From Caprella mutica (taxonomy: Eukaryota > Arthropoda > Malacostraca > Amphipoda > Caprellidae), in the NCBI GenBank assembly GCA_947561585.1, contig CANNZV010000925.1, forward strand, positions 62,001-126,000: a DNA stretch of 64,000 nt. Reading direction: 5' to 3'. A program made the position numbers and the translations under genes. This document shows, one piece after another, positions 55,575-64,000 of this stretch (positions within the stretch are counted from its first letter, which is position 1; the number at the start of each line of letters is the position of its first letter). The notes beneath the pieces were generated by a model that was not told the origin of the DNA, searched no databases, and saw nothing but the letters and a program-made list of their open reading frames with translations.

Positions 55575-58500
55575 ATGGATAAGTTCCTCAAGCCAGAAAG
55601 ATTTAACGCTGACCCTAACGACGCACTAGCTAGCAAACAATGGATACACTGGACGAAAACCTTCTCGAATTTCATCAGTTCTTTTAAGGAAGAAGAGAGA
55701 ACTCAGGCAAGAATTTTAACTCTACTAATAAATCACCTGTCTCCCTCTGTGTATGAGTATATTGTTGACGCCGCAACTTATGATCAAGCTAGAGATATCT
55801 TGGAAAAGGTTTTCGTTAAACCTAAAAACACAATATATGCTAGACATGTCCTGGCCTCAAGACGACAAAATTCTGGAGAAAATCTTGACCAGTATATGCA
55901 AGCATTGAAACTACTAGCAAAGGATTGTGAATTTGAAGCAGTCACGGCTACTAGGAATAGGGACGACTACATACGTGATTCATTTATCAACGGATTATCT
56001 TCAACCTATATTAGACAACGTCTTCTAGAAAATCAGACCCTAAATCTAGAAAAAGCTTACAGTAACGCACTAACTCTAGAAATGGCTCATAAACATTCTG
56101 AAGCCTTCAATATGCCGATAAATGCAGCTGTTACTATGAAAACTGAGCCAGAAGAAATAACTGAAGAAAATGATATTCAATTGTCATCTATCGGAAAAAC
56201 GCCCTACAACACTAAATGCTACTTTTGCGGTCTTGCTAGGCACCCTAGATCTCGATGTCCGGCAAAGGAGGCTGAATGTCATAAATGTAAAAAAGTTGGG
56301 CACTACAGTAAGGTGTGTAGATCTAACACTTCAAACAACAAAACCGTGGCTCATGTCTCGCGTAGCAACGATTATCCTACTTTGGCTACCATCTCAGCCG
56401 CGTCGCCTCTCTGCTTAACTAAAGCTTTATTCCTTGTGAAAATTAACGGTGTACCTGTCCAAGCTCTAATCGACACCGGTAGCTCTGAAAGTTTTATCAA
56501 TGAAAAACTGGTGACTAACTATAGGTGGAAAACTACTTTATCCAATGGTATGGTTTCTATGGCGTCTACTTCTTTCAAATCCATAATTAATCGTACAATT
56601 AGTGCTAAGCTCGAAGTTAAAGGTTCACAGTACGAAAATGTAAAGTTGTCCGTGTTGAAAGATCTTTGTTGCGATCTTATTTTAGGTCATGACTTTCTAA
56701 ATAACTATTCATGTGTAAACATAACTTTTGACGGAACTAAACCTCCTCTTATTGTTTGTGGGCTAACAGAAGCTAAAGTACCTACCCCTGCTTTATTCAC
56801 GAATCTAGATGAAAACTGTAAACCCGTTGTGATCAAATCAAGAAGATATTCTGATACAGACAGGAAATTCATAAAAAGTGAAATAAAACGACTACTGGAG
56901 GAAAGAATAATAGAGATCAGCAATTCGCCATGGCGTGCGCAGGTACTAGTTACAGAGAGCGAGAACCACAAAAAACGCATGGTGATAGACTATTCCCAAA
57001 CAATAAACCGCTTTACTCTCCTACATGCATATCCTCTTCCTAATATCGAGGAGATGGTGGGGAGTATCGCCCAGTATAAGGTGTTCAGCACGCTTGATTT
57101 AAGGAGCGCATACCATCAAATCCCAATTGCAGAGAAAGAGAAACCTTATACAGCCTTTGAAGCGAATGGGAAGCTTTATCAGTTCCTTAGAATACCCTTT
57201 GGAGTGACCAATGGAGTGGCCAGCTTCCAAAAGGTGATTGATGATATAATCGAGACTGAAGACCTGACTGCTACTTACGGGTATGTGGATAACATCACTG
57301 TGTGCGGACGTACTGCCGAAGAACATGATATAAATCTTAAAAGATTTATGGATGTAGTTGAGAAATACAACCTGACTCTCAACATGGATAAATGTACATT
57401 TTCTTCTACCAGAATTGATTTGCTTGGGTACACTATCGAAAATCAAACTATCAAACCTGACGGCGAGCGATTAAGGCCGCTTCTTGAATTACCAGCTCCC
57501 ACTACTTCTGCAAGTCTAAAAAGAGTTCTTGGCATGTTTGCACATTACGCAAAGTGGATCCCTAAATTTTCGACCAAAATTAGACCCCTTGTTGATACTA
57601 AGGTATTCCCTATTACTACTTTGGCGGAAAAGTGTTTTACAGATATACGTCAGGATATAGCTAAATCTGTCGTCAGTGCCATTGACCCGTGTGCACCATT
57701 TACTGTAGAAACAGACGCATCAGAATTTGCAATTGGTGCTACTCTCTCTCAGTGTGGACGGGCAGTAGCATTCTTTTCTAGGACTCTTTCGACTTCTGAG
57801 CTCAATCATTCTTCCGTGGAGAAGGAAGCATACGCCATTGTTGAATCACTGAAGAAATGGAGACACTTCTTGCTGGGCAGACAGTTTAAGCTAATCACTG
57901 ATCAGAGGTCTGTCGCATTTATGTTCGATCGAACAAAATTGAGCAAGATTAAAAATGAAAAAATAACAAGATGGCGCATTGAACTATCATGCTTCCATTA
58001 TGACATACAGTACAGACCAGGAAAGGAAAACAATGCTGCTGACACTCTTTCGCGTATTTGTAACTCGGTAACAGCAAACACTGACGGACTGTACAAGATT
58101 CATGCTGACTTGTGCCATCCAGGTATAACACGTATGATGCATTTTGTACGTAGCCGAAATCTACCTTACTCCATTGAAGATGTGCGTAAAACGATAACTG
58201 GTTGTGGAACCTGTTCACAAGTTAAACCTAATTTTGTAGAGAAGGGCCACGCTCATCTCATAAAGGCAACTCAAGCTTTTGAAAGACTAAGTATCGACTT
58301 CAAGGGCCCTCTACCCACAACTGGTAAGAATAAGTACTTGCTTACAATAGTTGATGAATACTCTAGATTTCCATTCGGATTTGCCTGCGCAGACATGTCC
58401 GCTGAGACTGTTGTAAGATGTTTTAATCAACTCTTCTCAATATTTGGTATGCCTTCACTTGTTCACAGTGACAGAGGTGCGTCCTTCATGTCTTCTACTT

Positions 58501-59195
58501 TGAAGGAGTATCTCTTATCGAAAAATATTGCCACCAGCAGAACCACTCCATATAATCCACAAGGGAATGGGCAGGTGGAAAGATACAATGGCACGATTTG
58601 GAAGGCAATAACATTGGCACTAAAATCACAAAATAAACCAGTAGAAGCATGGGAGTCTGTTCTAATGGATGCTCTTCATTCATGTAGGTCACTTCTTTGC
58701 ACATCAACTAACTGTACTCCTCACGAACGAATATTCCAGTATCAAAGACGCTCGACTAGTGGAAAATCTATACCGAAGTGGCTCGCCTCTCCGGGCTCTA
58801 AAGTGTTGCTCAAGAATTTTGTGAGACATACCAAATACGACCCTTTGGTACAAGAAGTGGAACTAGTTGAAACTAATCCAGAGTATGCTCATGTACGCTT
58901 TCCTGATGGAAGAGACTCCACCGTTTCCATCAGACATCTTGCTCCACTTGCTGGTAAAGATCCTTCGACTGAAAGTGCGGTAAGAGAGGAAAGCACTCCT
59001 GAAAATGTAGGTAATCCAACCTCTAAATCTACACTGATTGAAACTAATTCATCTCTAAAAGGAATTGAAATAAGCCCTACTCATGAAAGTCAAGACTCCA
59101 AAGTCTCAACAAGTAGTGACCAAAATATACCCCTGAGAAGATCAACAAGAGAGAAACGAGCCCCAGTTCGATATACAGATGATCGCAAGAATTAA
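55575..59195 (+). CDS. Gypsy gag-pol polyprotein, single frame (1,206 aa)
   Basis: The start is the ATG at 55575 (MDKFLKPERF); an earlier in-frame GTG is ignored. Domains in order: capsid-like gag to about residue 200; two CX2CX4HX4C knuckles (CYFCGLARHPRSRC, CHKCKKVGHYSKVC) at about 215-250; aspartic protease ALIDTGSSESFIN at about 298; RT with STLDLRSAYHQIPI at about 505 and catalytic YVDN at about 570; RNase H TVETDASEFAIG at about 711; integrase with HHCC (about 840-880) and acidic residues in SIDFKGP, VHSDRGA and QVERYNG (about 906, 966, 1002). No chromodomain is seen. The second Asp of the usual YxDD is Asn. No stop or frameshift occurs. Gag and pol share one frame, so their ratio must be set by processing or degradation. 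Confidence 0.96.
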   Translation: MDKFLKPERFNADPNDALASKQWIHWTKTFSNFISSFKEEERTQARILTLLINHLSPSVYEYIVDAATYDQARDILEKVFVKPKNTIYARHVLASRRQNSGENLDQYMQALKLLAKDCEFEAVTATRNRDDYIRDSFINGLSSTYIRQRLLENQTLNLEKAYSNALTLEMAHKHSEAFNMPINAAVTMKTEPEEITEENDIQLSSIGKTPYNTKCYFCGLARHPRSRCPAKEAECHKCKKVGHYSKVCRSNTSNNKTVAHVSRSNDYPTLATISAASPLCLTKALFLVKINGVPVQALIDTGSSESFINEKLVTNYRWKTTLSNGMVSMASTSFKSIINRTISAKLEVKGSQYENVKLSVLKDLCCDLILGHDFLNNYSCVNITFDGTKPPLIVCGLTEAKVPTPALFTNLDENCKPVVIKSRRYSDTDRKFIKSEIKRLLEERIIEISNSPWRAQVLVTESENHKKRMVIDYSQTINRFTLLHAYPLPNIEEMVGSIAQYKVFSTLDLRSAYHQIPIAEKEKPYTAFEANGKLYQFLRIPFGVTNGVASFQKVIDDIIETEDLTATYGYVDNITVCGRTAEEHDINLKRFMDVVEKYNLTLNMDKCTFSSTRIDLLGYTIENQTIKPDGERLRPLLELPAPTTSASLKRVLGMFAHYAKWIPKFSTKIRPLVDTKVFPITTLAEKCFTDIRQDIAKSVVSAIDPCAPFTVETDASEFAIGATLSQCGRAVAFFSRTLSTSELNHSSVEKEAYAIVESLKKWRHFLLGRQFKLITDQRSVAFMFDRTKLSKIKNEKITRWRIELSCFHYDIQYRPGKENNAADTLSRICNSVTANTDGLYKIHADLCHPGITRMMHFVRSRNLPYSIEDVRKTITGCGTCSQVKPNFVEKGHAHLIKATQAFERLSIDFKGPLPTTGKNKYLLTIVDEYSRFPFGFACADMSAETVVRCFNQLFSIFGMPSLVHSDRGASFMSSTLKEYLLSKNIATSRTTPYNPQGNGQVERYNGTIWKAITLALKSQNKPVEAWESVLMDALHSCRSLLCTSTNCTPHERIFQYQRRSTSGKSIPKWLASPGSKVLLKNFVRHTKYDPLVQEVELVETNPEYAHVRFPDGRDSTVSIRHLAPLAGKDPSTESAVREESTPENVGNPTSKSTLIETNSSLKGIEISPTHESQDSKVSTSSDQNIPLRRSTREKRAPVRYTDDRKN

Positions 59196-59275
59196 GAAAT
59201 TTAAATATTTTGATCGTTCATGTTTTTTAAATTTTCTATTTAGTGTATGTAAAAAAAAAACTTATCCTTGGCAAT

Positions 59276-59294
59276 GAAAGATAGGCGGGGTAAA
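59276..59294 (+). promoter_or_regulatory. Polypurine tract of the self-priming gypsy element
   Basis: AAAGATAGGCGGGGTAAA-type purine-rich sequence sits directly before the 3' LTR start TGTTATAATA, as expected for the plus-strand primer. Confidence 0.65.
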
Positions 59295-59619
59295 TGTTAT
59301 AATATTCCTTTACCTTAATAGGTGATGCTTCCTAAACTTTATGATTTGATATCCTCATTGCTCTATACTAAACTTCGATCTAAATAAACATTCGATGTTT
59401 AGTAACTATTATTGATTGTAACTAGCTTCAATATTACTAAGCCGGTATTAGTATTTACTAAATGAATAAGAACTTTATTATTGTTTACTTTGTGTAGTTT
59501 TGCCATATCCCATCGTTATAATTGTTTCTATATGTGTTTCAGAACCATGTGATATTTTTAGTTAAATAAAGCCTAATTAAAGGTTATCAAAGTGTTTGAA
59601 TGGAACCTAGTTCATAACA
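59295..59619 (+). mobile_element. 3' LTR of the self-priming gypsy element
   Basis: 325 bp, same sequence as 55220-55544 as far as I can compare by eye. It is followed by TTAGG, the target duplication. About 100 bp of non-coding sequence separates the gag-pol stop from this LTR. Confidence 0.95.
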
Positions 59620-59954
59620 TTAGGTTTTGGTAAGTATTTTAAAATATTTTTTAAATATGACACAATAAAATTATGCACCAAACATTTGCATTAGTAAAAT
59701 CAGATAATTTTGCATGATTTGCTGCAGAATCCACAATTCTCAATAAAATTTGATCACTTTTGTGACATATTATAGGATAATTAGCGTACCTACTTTAATA
59801 TACTACCTAATTTTTTGTTTCACATCAGCCAAAAATTGACTTTGTTTTGCCCTGCATGAAAAAAATATGCAGGGCATTATCCTGCACTTTTATAGTTCAA
59901 TAAAATGTTGAATTTTGAGCATGATAAGATATAATAACCATAGATAATTGTGTA

Positions 59955-60077
59955 ACGTGTATACATACAGTATGTGGTGTGTATACATACAGTGTGTAGG
60001 GTGTGTACATACAGTGTGTAGGGTTTGTACATACAGTGTGTAGGGTGTGTACCTACATACAGTGTGTAGTGTATGTG
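59955..60077. repeat. ~22-bp minisatellite (TACATACAGTGTGTAGGGTG)
   Basis: Five to six units of GTGTACATACAGTGTGTAGG with small length changes (TATACATACAG, ACCTACATACAG). It lies inside the TA-target transposon. No gene lies between the gypsy element and this repeat. Confidence 0.88.
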
Positions 60078-60196
60078 CGAAAAGATGCCTGCCTAAACTT
60101 TTATTATGGAGGAGTATTTATGCACCAACAGAAAAACGAAACATAAAATAAACTCTTGTCTGTAACGTGAATCTGACTTCACAGAAATGAACTTAA

Positions 60197-60777
60197 AGGT
60201 CCTCTCCAGGCTCCGGGAAAAAAATGAGTTTATTACATAATATTATAGAACTAAGGTCTACGATCATTATTCTGCAAACCGCATACAATTCGGTTCAGTA
60301 TATTTTTTATTATTTGATTTTGAAGTTTTTTATTACTCTGTGAGTAACAATCGAGCGAATCTCCAACCTGACGCCGAGAAAGAAGATTGTACACTCTTTG
60401 TTTTGATTTCAAATTTAGATTTTTAAACAAACAATGCGTTTTTGGCCTTCTTTTAAGATATTAATTGTTTCTAAAAGTAAATAAACGTTTCTATAATAAG
60501 TTTATCCAAATGTAAACCTTTATATGAATAATAAATAGATTTATTAAATCAAATACCTAGTTGATAATCAAAACAAATGGTGTACATTCTTCTTCTTCAG
60601 ACTGAATATTAGAAAGTCGGAAGTAGAATAGGTTTTGTAGAGTTTGGATTATAAAAATCTTTAAAAGCATATAAAATTAAAAATATGCTATCAAATTTCA
60701 TGGGGTTTGCAGTAAAATGATAAGAAACATTAGCCTCATTGATTTAAGCAATAAAAATATTTGGTTGGAGGGGACCT
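60197..60777. mobile_element. TTAA-target non-autonomous element P2 (581 bp)
   Basis: Flanked by TTAA (60193-60196 and 60778-60781). Termini AGGTCCTCTCCAGGC and the complement of AGGTCCCCTCCAACC. It is the reverse-orientation counterpart of P1: both hold 'taatattatagaactaagg' (or its complement), 'gtgtacattcttcttc' and 'gcataaaattaaaaata'-like blocks. No ORF. A piggyBac-like transposase in trans is the likely mover. Confidence 0.85.
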
Positions 60778-60860
60778 TTAAACTATTTTCTGATGTTTCT
60801 GCAACATTTAAAGTATATTTTAACTTATAATTTTTTCGTAATAGTAAATTATGTGCGATT

Positions 60861-60968
60861 TATATTTTCAGGTGGCTCAATATTGAGGTGGTTCAATATT
60901 ATATTTTCAGGTGGCTCAATATTGAGGTGGCTCAATATTATATTTTCATGTGGCTCAATATTGAGCCT
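60861..60968. repeat. 39-bp tandem repeat with palindrome CTCAATATTGAG
   Basis: Units start at 60861, 60900 and 60939 (TATATTTTCAGGTGGCTCAA). Each complete unit has GGTGGCTCAATATT-type sub-units, and CTCAATATTGAG is a perfect 12-bp palindrome. It resembles the short GGT-starting subterminal repeats of the foldback elements but has no inverted partner here. Confidence 0.85.
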
Positions 60969-61385
60969 CTTAACTTTCATAGGTGTTATTTGTTCAAACA
61001 CTTGACGCTATTTCCAAGTGTTGTACTAGCGTATTTTTAACATTGTTTCTAAGAGTTTAGAAGCTGCCCTTTATGATGGTGTAATCCAATTGATCTCTTA
61101 GTTTCAAAGTTAATAGAGGTGCAGGATATTGCCTGGGGTGGTGCAGGGCATTACTCCGCAGTGCGGGATAATGCCCTGAACGGTGCGGGAGATTAAGGGT
61201 AGCAATTTTTTTAGAAAAAGTTGAATAACTATTAAGCCATTGGTCTTAGGGCTAAGCCGTTTTGTATGTATAAAATAAGTGACTACTTCTTTCTTATGCA
61301 TCTCACAGATCTTCTCTATCCGTAATAGTTTTAGAGATAATTGGACTTGTTCACTAAGTGCGGGGCAATGCCCGCGTTGACGTTA

Positions 61386-62572
61386 CTCTTTCTAAATGAT
61401 GCAACTATATTTCACTTATTGTTTCTAAATTGTAACGATATAGAAAAATGTGATCTTTCAGATAGATTTTCGGTTGGCGATGCAACACTATTCTGAGTAT
61501 AAATGGTATGTTAAATTTTAGGTATCTATTCTAAAACAGAATTCCGCAATATAATGATATAATATATCTAATTACTGGTGTTGTTTTGATTCATTTAGGT
61601 AGATATTGGAATTGATCATAAATTATACGAAAATTTAGATATCTATTCTTAAACGGAATTCAATAATATAATAGATATCTATTTACTGGTGTTGTTTCGA
61701 TATACAATAAACGATTTCTGATTAGAAAATAAACTATGCGGACTAGAGTGAAGATTTTTGGATACTGATGGTAGAAACAAATTAGATTTCTAAACAGTCA
61801 AATAAATTAGATACATTCAGTTAAATATCTAATTTAAGTGTATTTCATATCTATTACCGGCATGCGCTATCAGCACAACGAATTAGACACAACCCGATAT
61901 CGAATAGATTCGGACAGGTTTGCTGGGGAGTGTTGAGGAGAGGCATGCTGTGGTGGGACAGTTCTTGTTTGGACAGGGGGAAAGGAGAAAGAAGACCGAA
62001 ACTTTGATGAAGAAGAGGAGAGTGACGGAGGGAAGAGGAGACGAATGAAGCGGATGAGGATTTGGATGAAGACCATGAATGATGAAGCCGATGAGAAGGC
62101 CAATTCAAAATTAACCTGACAGACTGACTGACGCATCGAATACACATCGTTTTTATATCTAGATTTATGCATCGTTTATCTATATCTATCGATTTTGTTA
62201 CTAATTTTCGATGTATTAAATTAAATATCAATTCGACATATAAAATAGAAGGAGATTTATGAAGTCGATTTCAGGGTTTCTTCATGTATCGATTCGATTA
62301 AAATTAATTAATAAATTTAGATATCCACTGTCCTAGCATTTGAATTCGACATAAGAAGATATCGAATCGATATATCGTTGTTTATTGGGACCATATATGT
62401 GTGACGTCATTTGCTTACATCGTTTCTGAAGACTGGAACAACTTGAATTCGAAACTTAGTTTACTTGTCTATCTATTTACTATGTAATTATGAGCCACTG
62501 ACACTCGGTCACAACTCACAAATAAGAAATGTTTTGTTTGGTGACGTCATATTTTTGCTTCGTCTACTACCC
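61386..62572. repeat. Dispersed repeat R, copy 2 (right part), and adjacent gene-free sequence
   Basis: Continues repeat R after the transposon ('ctctttctaaatgatgcaac'). A segment with 'ta(a/t)ttactggtgttgtt' occurs twice, about 110 bp apart (61570 and 61680). A purine-rich stretch at 61915-62100 gives short open frames on both strands, none recognisable. I see no gene. Confidence 0.6.
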
Positions 62573-62900
62573 AGCAAACATTGCAACGTCGGCCGTATGC
62601 TGGCGTGCATCGGTAACCTTATGGCAACGTCGTGCATCGGCAAATTGATTCATTTCGACATCGGCACAACGTCGGCTACACAACATACGGCCGTCGGATG
62701 GATATTATTTGTCGGCAGGACGTCGTTCCTACAACAGTCGGCCGACAGATTAATATTATTTGTCGGCACGATGTCAATACCCAACCATCGGCCGCTTGAT
62801 GGATATCAAGTGTTGGCACGATGTTGGCAAAACATCTATAATTATACACGCAAATTGATTTTAAGTATTTGTTGCTGCGATGTTGACTAAACATATAAGA
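62573..62900. repeat. ~50-bp degenerate tandem repeat (CGTCGGC/TCGGCA motif)
   Basis: Five to six units ending GGCA(A/C)(A/G)(A/C)(C/T)GT with internal CGGCCG and GATGGATATTATTTGTCGGC. The GC-rich CGTCGGC motif stands out from the AT-rich surroundings. It starts CAGCAAACATTGCAACGTCG. Open frames across it on both strands are repeat artefacts. Confidence 0.75.
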
Positions 62901-64000
62901 GCCGCTTCGTACCTATTATACTGTATGTTTCAGGCCGTTTTCCATTATATAACTACTAGTGTACTTCCGTATTAAAATATATGGGGTATCAAAAGTAAAT
63001 TATATAAATAGAAGGCTAGATGTTTAAAGAAAAAAAATTGTAAAAAAATTTATCTAATTTTTTTTTGTAAAATATCAGGTACAAAATTACACTTGAATTT
63101 TTTTTACTAGCTATAGAAATATTTATTTAAAAATTTGTAAAAGAATTTAGAAATATAAAAAATTTTATACTATCAATTAGGTATAAATCATAACGAGTTT
63201 GAATTAGCCTAGGTAATAATATTGAAAATGAAAAATCATTAAATCAATTGAACCTATATGTACCTACAGTGATAACAAATATACATATACATTTTAGTTA
63301 CTCCTTACATAATATTTGGTGATATATTAATTCTTTCCGTTCATATTACGAACTTTTTCATAAAAAAACATTAATTTTTGACGTAGGTACCTATATCACA
63401 AACATTTGCCGCATAGTGAATTATATATATCCAGAACGTTCTTTTAAAAAGACCTTAATTATATTGATATCGATGATTTAAATATTTTTGGGAAACCCGA
63501 TCTCAGATTTAGTTTATTGATTAAAATTATCCAGTACAAATTTTGTGAAATACTTTAGTAACTGGATGAAAATAATGCTATCTATATACCTAGAATTAGT
63601 TATCGTGAATTTTGAGCGTCGACATTATTGGAACAATGCGAGCGCAGCCCCAGTGTATAACGTCAGTCTAAATCTGTTATAGGTACGCCAGTTTAATATT
63701 TAATATGTACTACCATAAATTTGTTAATCAGACTGATTGCATTTCGTATGATCTATAATTAGGTACCCATTTTATCGAAATATAAAAAGTGTATTACCTA
63801 CCTTAGAGCCAAAGAGAATTATCAACCCAGTTATTCTTCTACCTAACACAAATAGGTAAGTTCCTAGATACCTAGGTATTTCAATTTTTCAAATTAAGGT
63901 ACCTACCTAAAGTATCTCTATTATTCTATACCTACCTAGCATGTAGGCTATGGCCGGTCTTGAGTTCAGATACCTACAATCTCCGTTAGGTATCTTTCAT
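62901..64000. other. Gene-free AT-rich sequence with TAGGTACCTACC motifs
   Basis: No ORF, RNA gene or element end that I can support over 1.1 kb. From about 63680 the sequence is rich in short palindromic TAGGTACCTA-like motifs, which I associate with background sequence of aphids and some Lepidoptera. Exact origin is unknown. Confidence 0.6.

Larger units (their letters stand above)
55220..59619 (+). mobile_element. Ty3/gypsy retrotransposon with self-complementary PBS, apparently intact (4,400 bp)
   Basis: Two 325-bp LTRs (55220-55544 and 59295-59619) look identical by eye. They are flanked by the 5-bp duplication TTAGG (55215-55219 and 59620-59624). One long gag-pol frame fills the interior. 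No tRNA-type PBS is present; instead the 15 nt after the LTR are complementary to the LTR itself. Indistinguishable LTRs, an unbroken ORF and an exact target duplication indicate a recent insertion. It is a different lineage from copies 1 and 2: short LTRs, a single frame, two knuckles and YVDN in RT. Confidence 0.96.
55055..61383. mobile_element. TA-target DNA transposon with GC-rich termini, containing nested elements
   Basis: Terminal inverted repeats are GCGTCAACTCGGGTAATTCC on the left and, reversed, ACGTCAACGCGGGCATTGCC on the right, each continuing into a CCCCGCAC box and a shared 'tatctc(c/t)aaaactatt'. TA flanks both ends (55053-55054 and 61384-61385). The related repeat at 50100-50150 reads straight through (tactgtatcaatactctttc), giving an empty-site comparison. 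GCCCTGCA/TGCAGGGC boxes recur internally (59854-59890 and 61125-61190). Subtracting the gypsy element and P2 leaves about 1.3 kb with no transposase, so it is non-autonomous. Confidence 0.8.

Noticed and set aside
61854..62231. Minus-strand ORF of 125 codons
   Set aside because: Ser/Leu-rich translation of a purine-rich stretch with no recognisable motif and overlapping open frames on both strands.

Overview
This is eukaryotic, AT-rich, repeat-dominated DNA, most probably from an insect. The signs are Ty3/gypsy retrotransposons, an I/Jockey-type LINE with RNase H, TTAA- and TA-target DNA transposons, and a taggtacctacc-type background in the last kilobase that I associate with aphid-like and lepidopteran genomes. 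The species is not determined. I see no host gene: almost every supportable feature is a mobile element, a fragment of one, or satellite DNA.

Layout. (1) 1-14317 is a minus-strand Ty3/gypsy element (copy 1): 5' LTR 13871-14317, PBS, leader, small ORF, gag, protease/pol and integrase running off the left edge. Its pol is split by a 7.6 kb insertion (2196-9816) made of several tandem repeat systems. (2) 14318-20183 is an 18-bp satellite. (3) 20184-29448 is a nearly identical gypsy copy 2: 3' LTR, PPT, a third small membrane-protein ORF, integrase, pol, gag and leader, cut off at its 5' end by more satellite (29449-31162). (4) 31163-33504 holds the N-terminal half of a LINE ORF1 (minus strand) and two nested foldback elements. 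(5) 33954-42048 is the same 18-bp satellite in the opposite orientation. (6) 42049-49874 is the rest of that LINE (plus strand: ORF1 C-half, endonuclease, RT, zinc-finger tail), interrupted by two foldback elements, one carrying a solo LTR. (7) 49875-55054 holds a dispersed repeat, a tRNA-like SINE candidate, a small foldback, an I-type LINE relic split by a TTAA element, and a TA-target element. (8) 55055-61383 is a TA-target DNA transposon containing an apparently intact gypsy element with indistinguishable LTRs (55220-59619) and a second TTAA element. (9) 61386-64000 is repeats and gene-free sequence.

Main points. The insertion history can be read exactly: removing each insertion plus one target-site copy restores the host reading frame. 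The 18-bp satellite interrupts LINE ORF1, and the two ORF1 halves now lie on opposite strands with concordant satellite orientation, which implies an inversion. The satellite unit resembles the 15-16-bp subterminal repeats of the foldback elements, suggesting it grew from one. The gypsy element at 55220 has a 15-nt primer-binding site perfectly complementary to its own LTR (self-priming). The paired gypsy copies encode a short protein in the env position with an N-myristoylation signal, one TM segment, its own TATA box and a canonical -1 frameshift heptamer; another run of slippery heptamers joins a leader ORF to gag.
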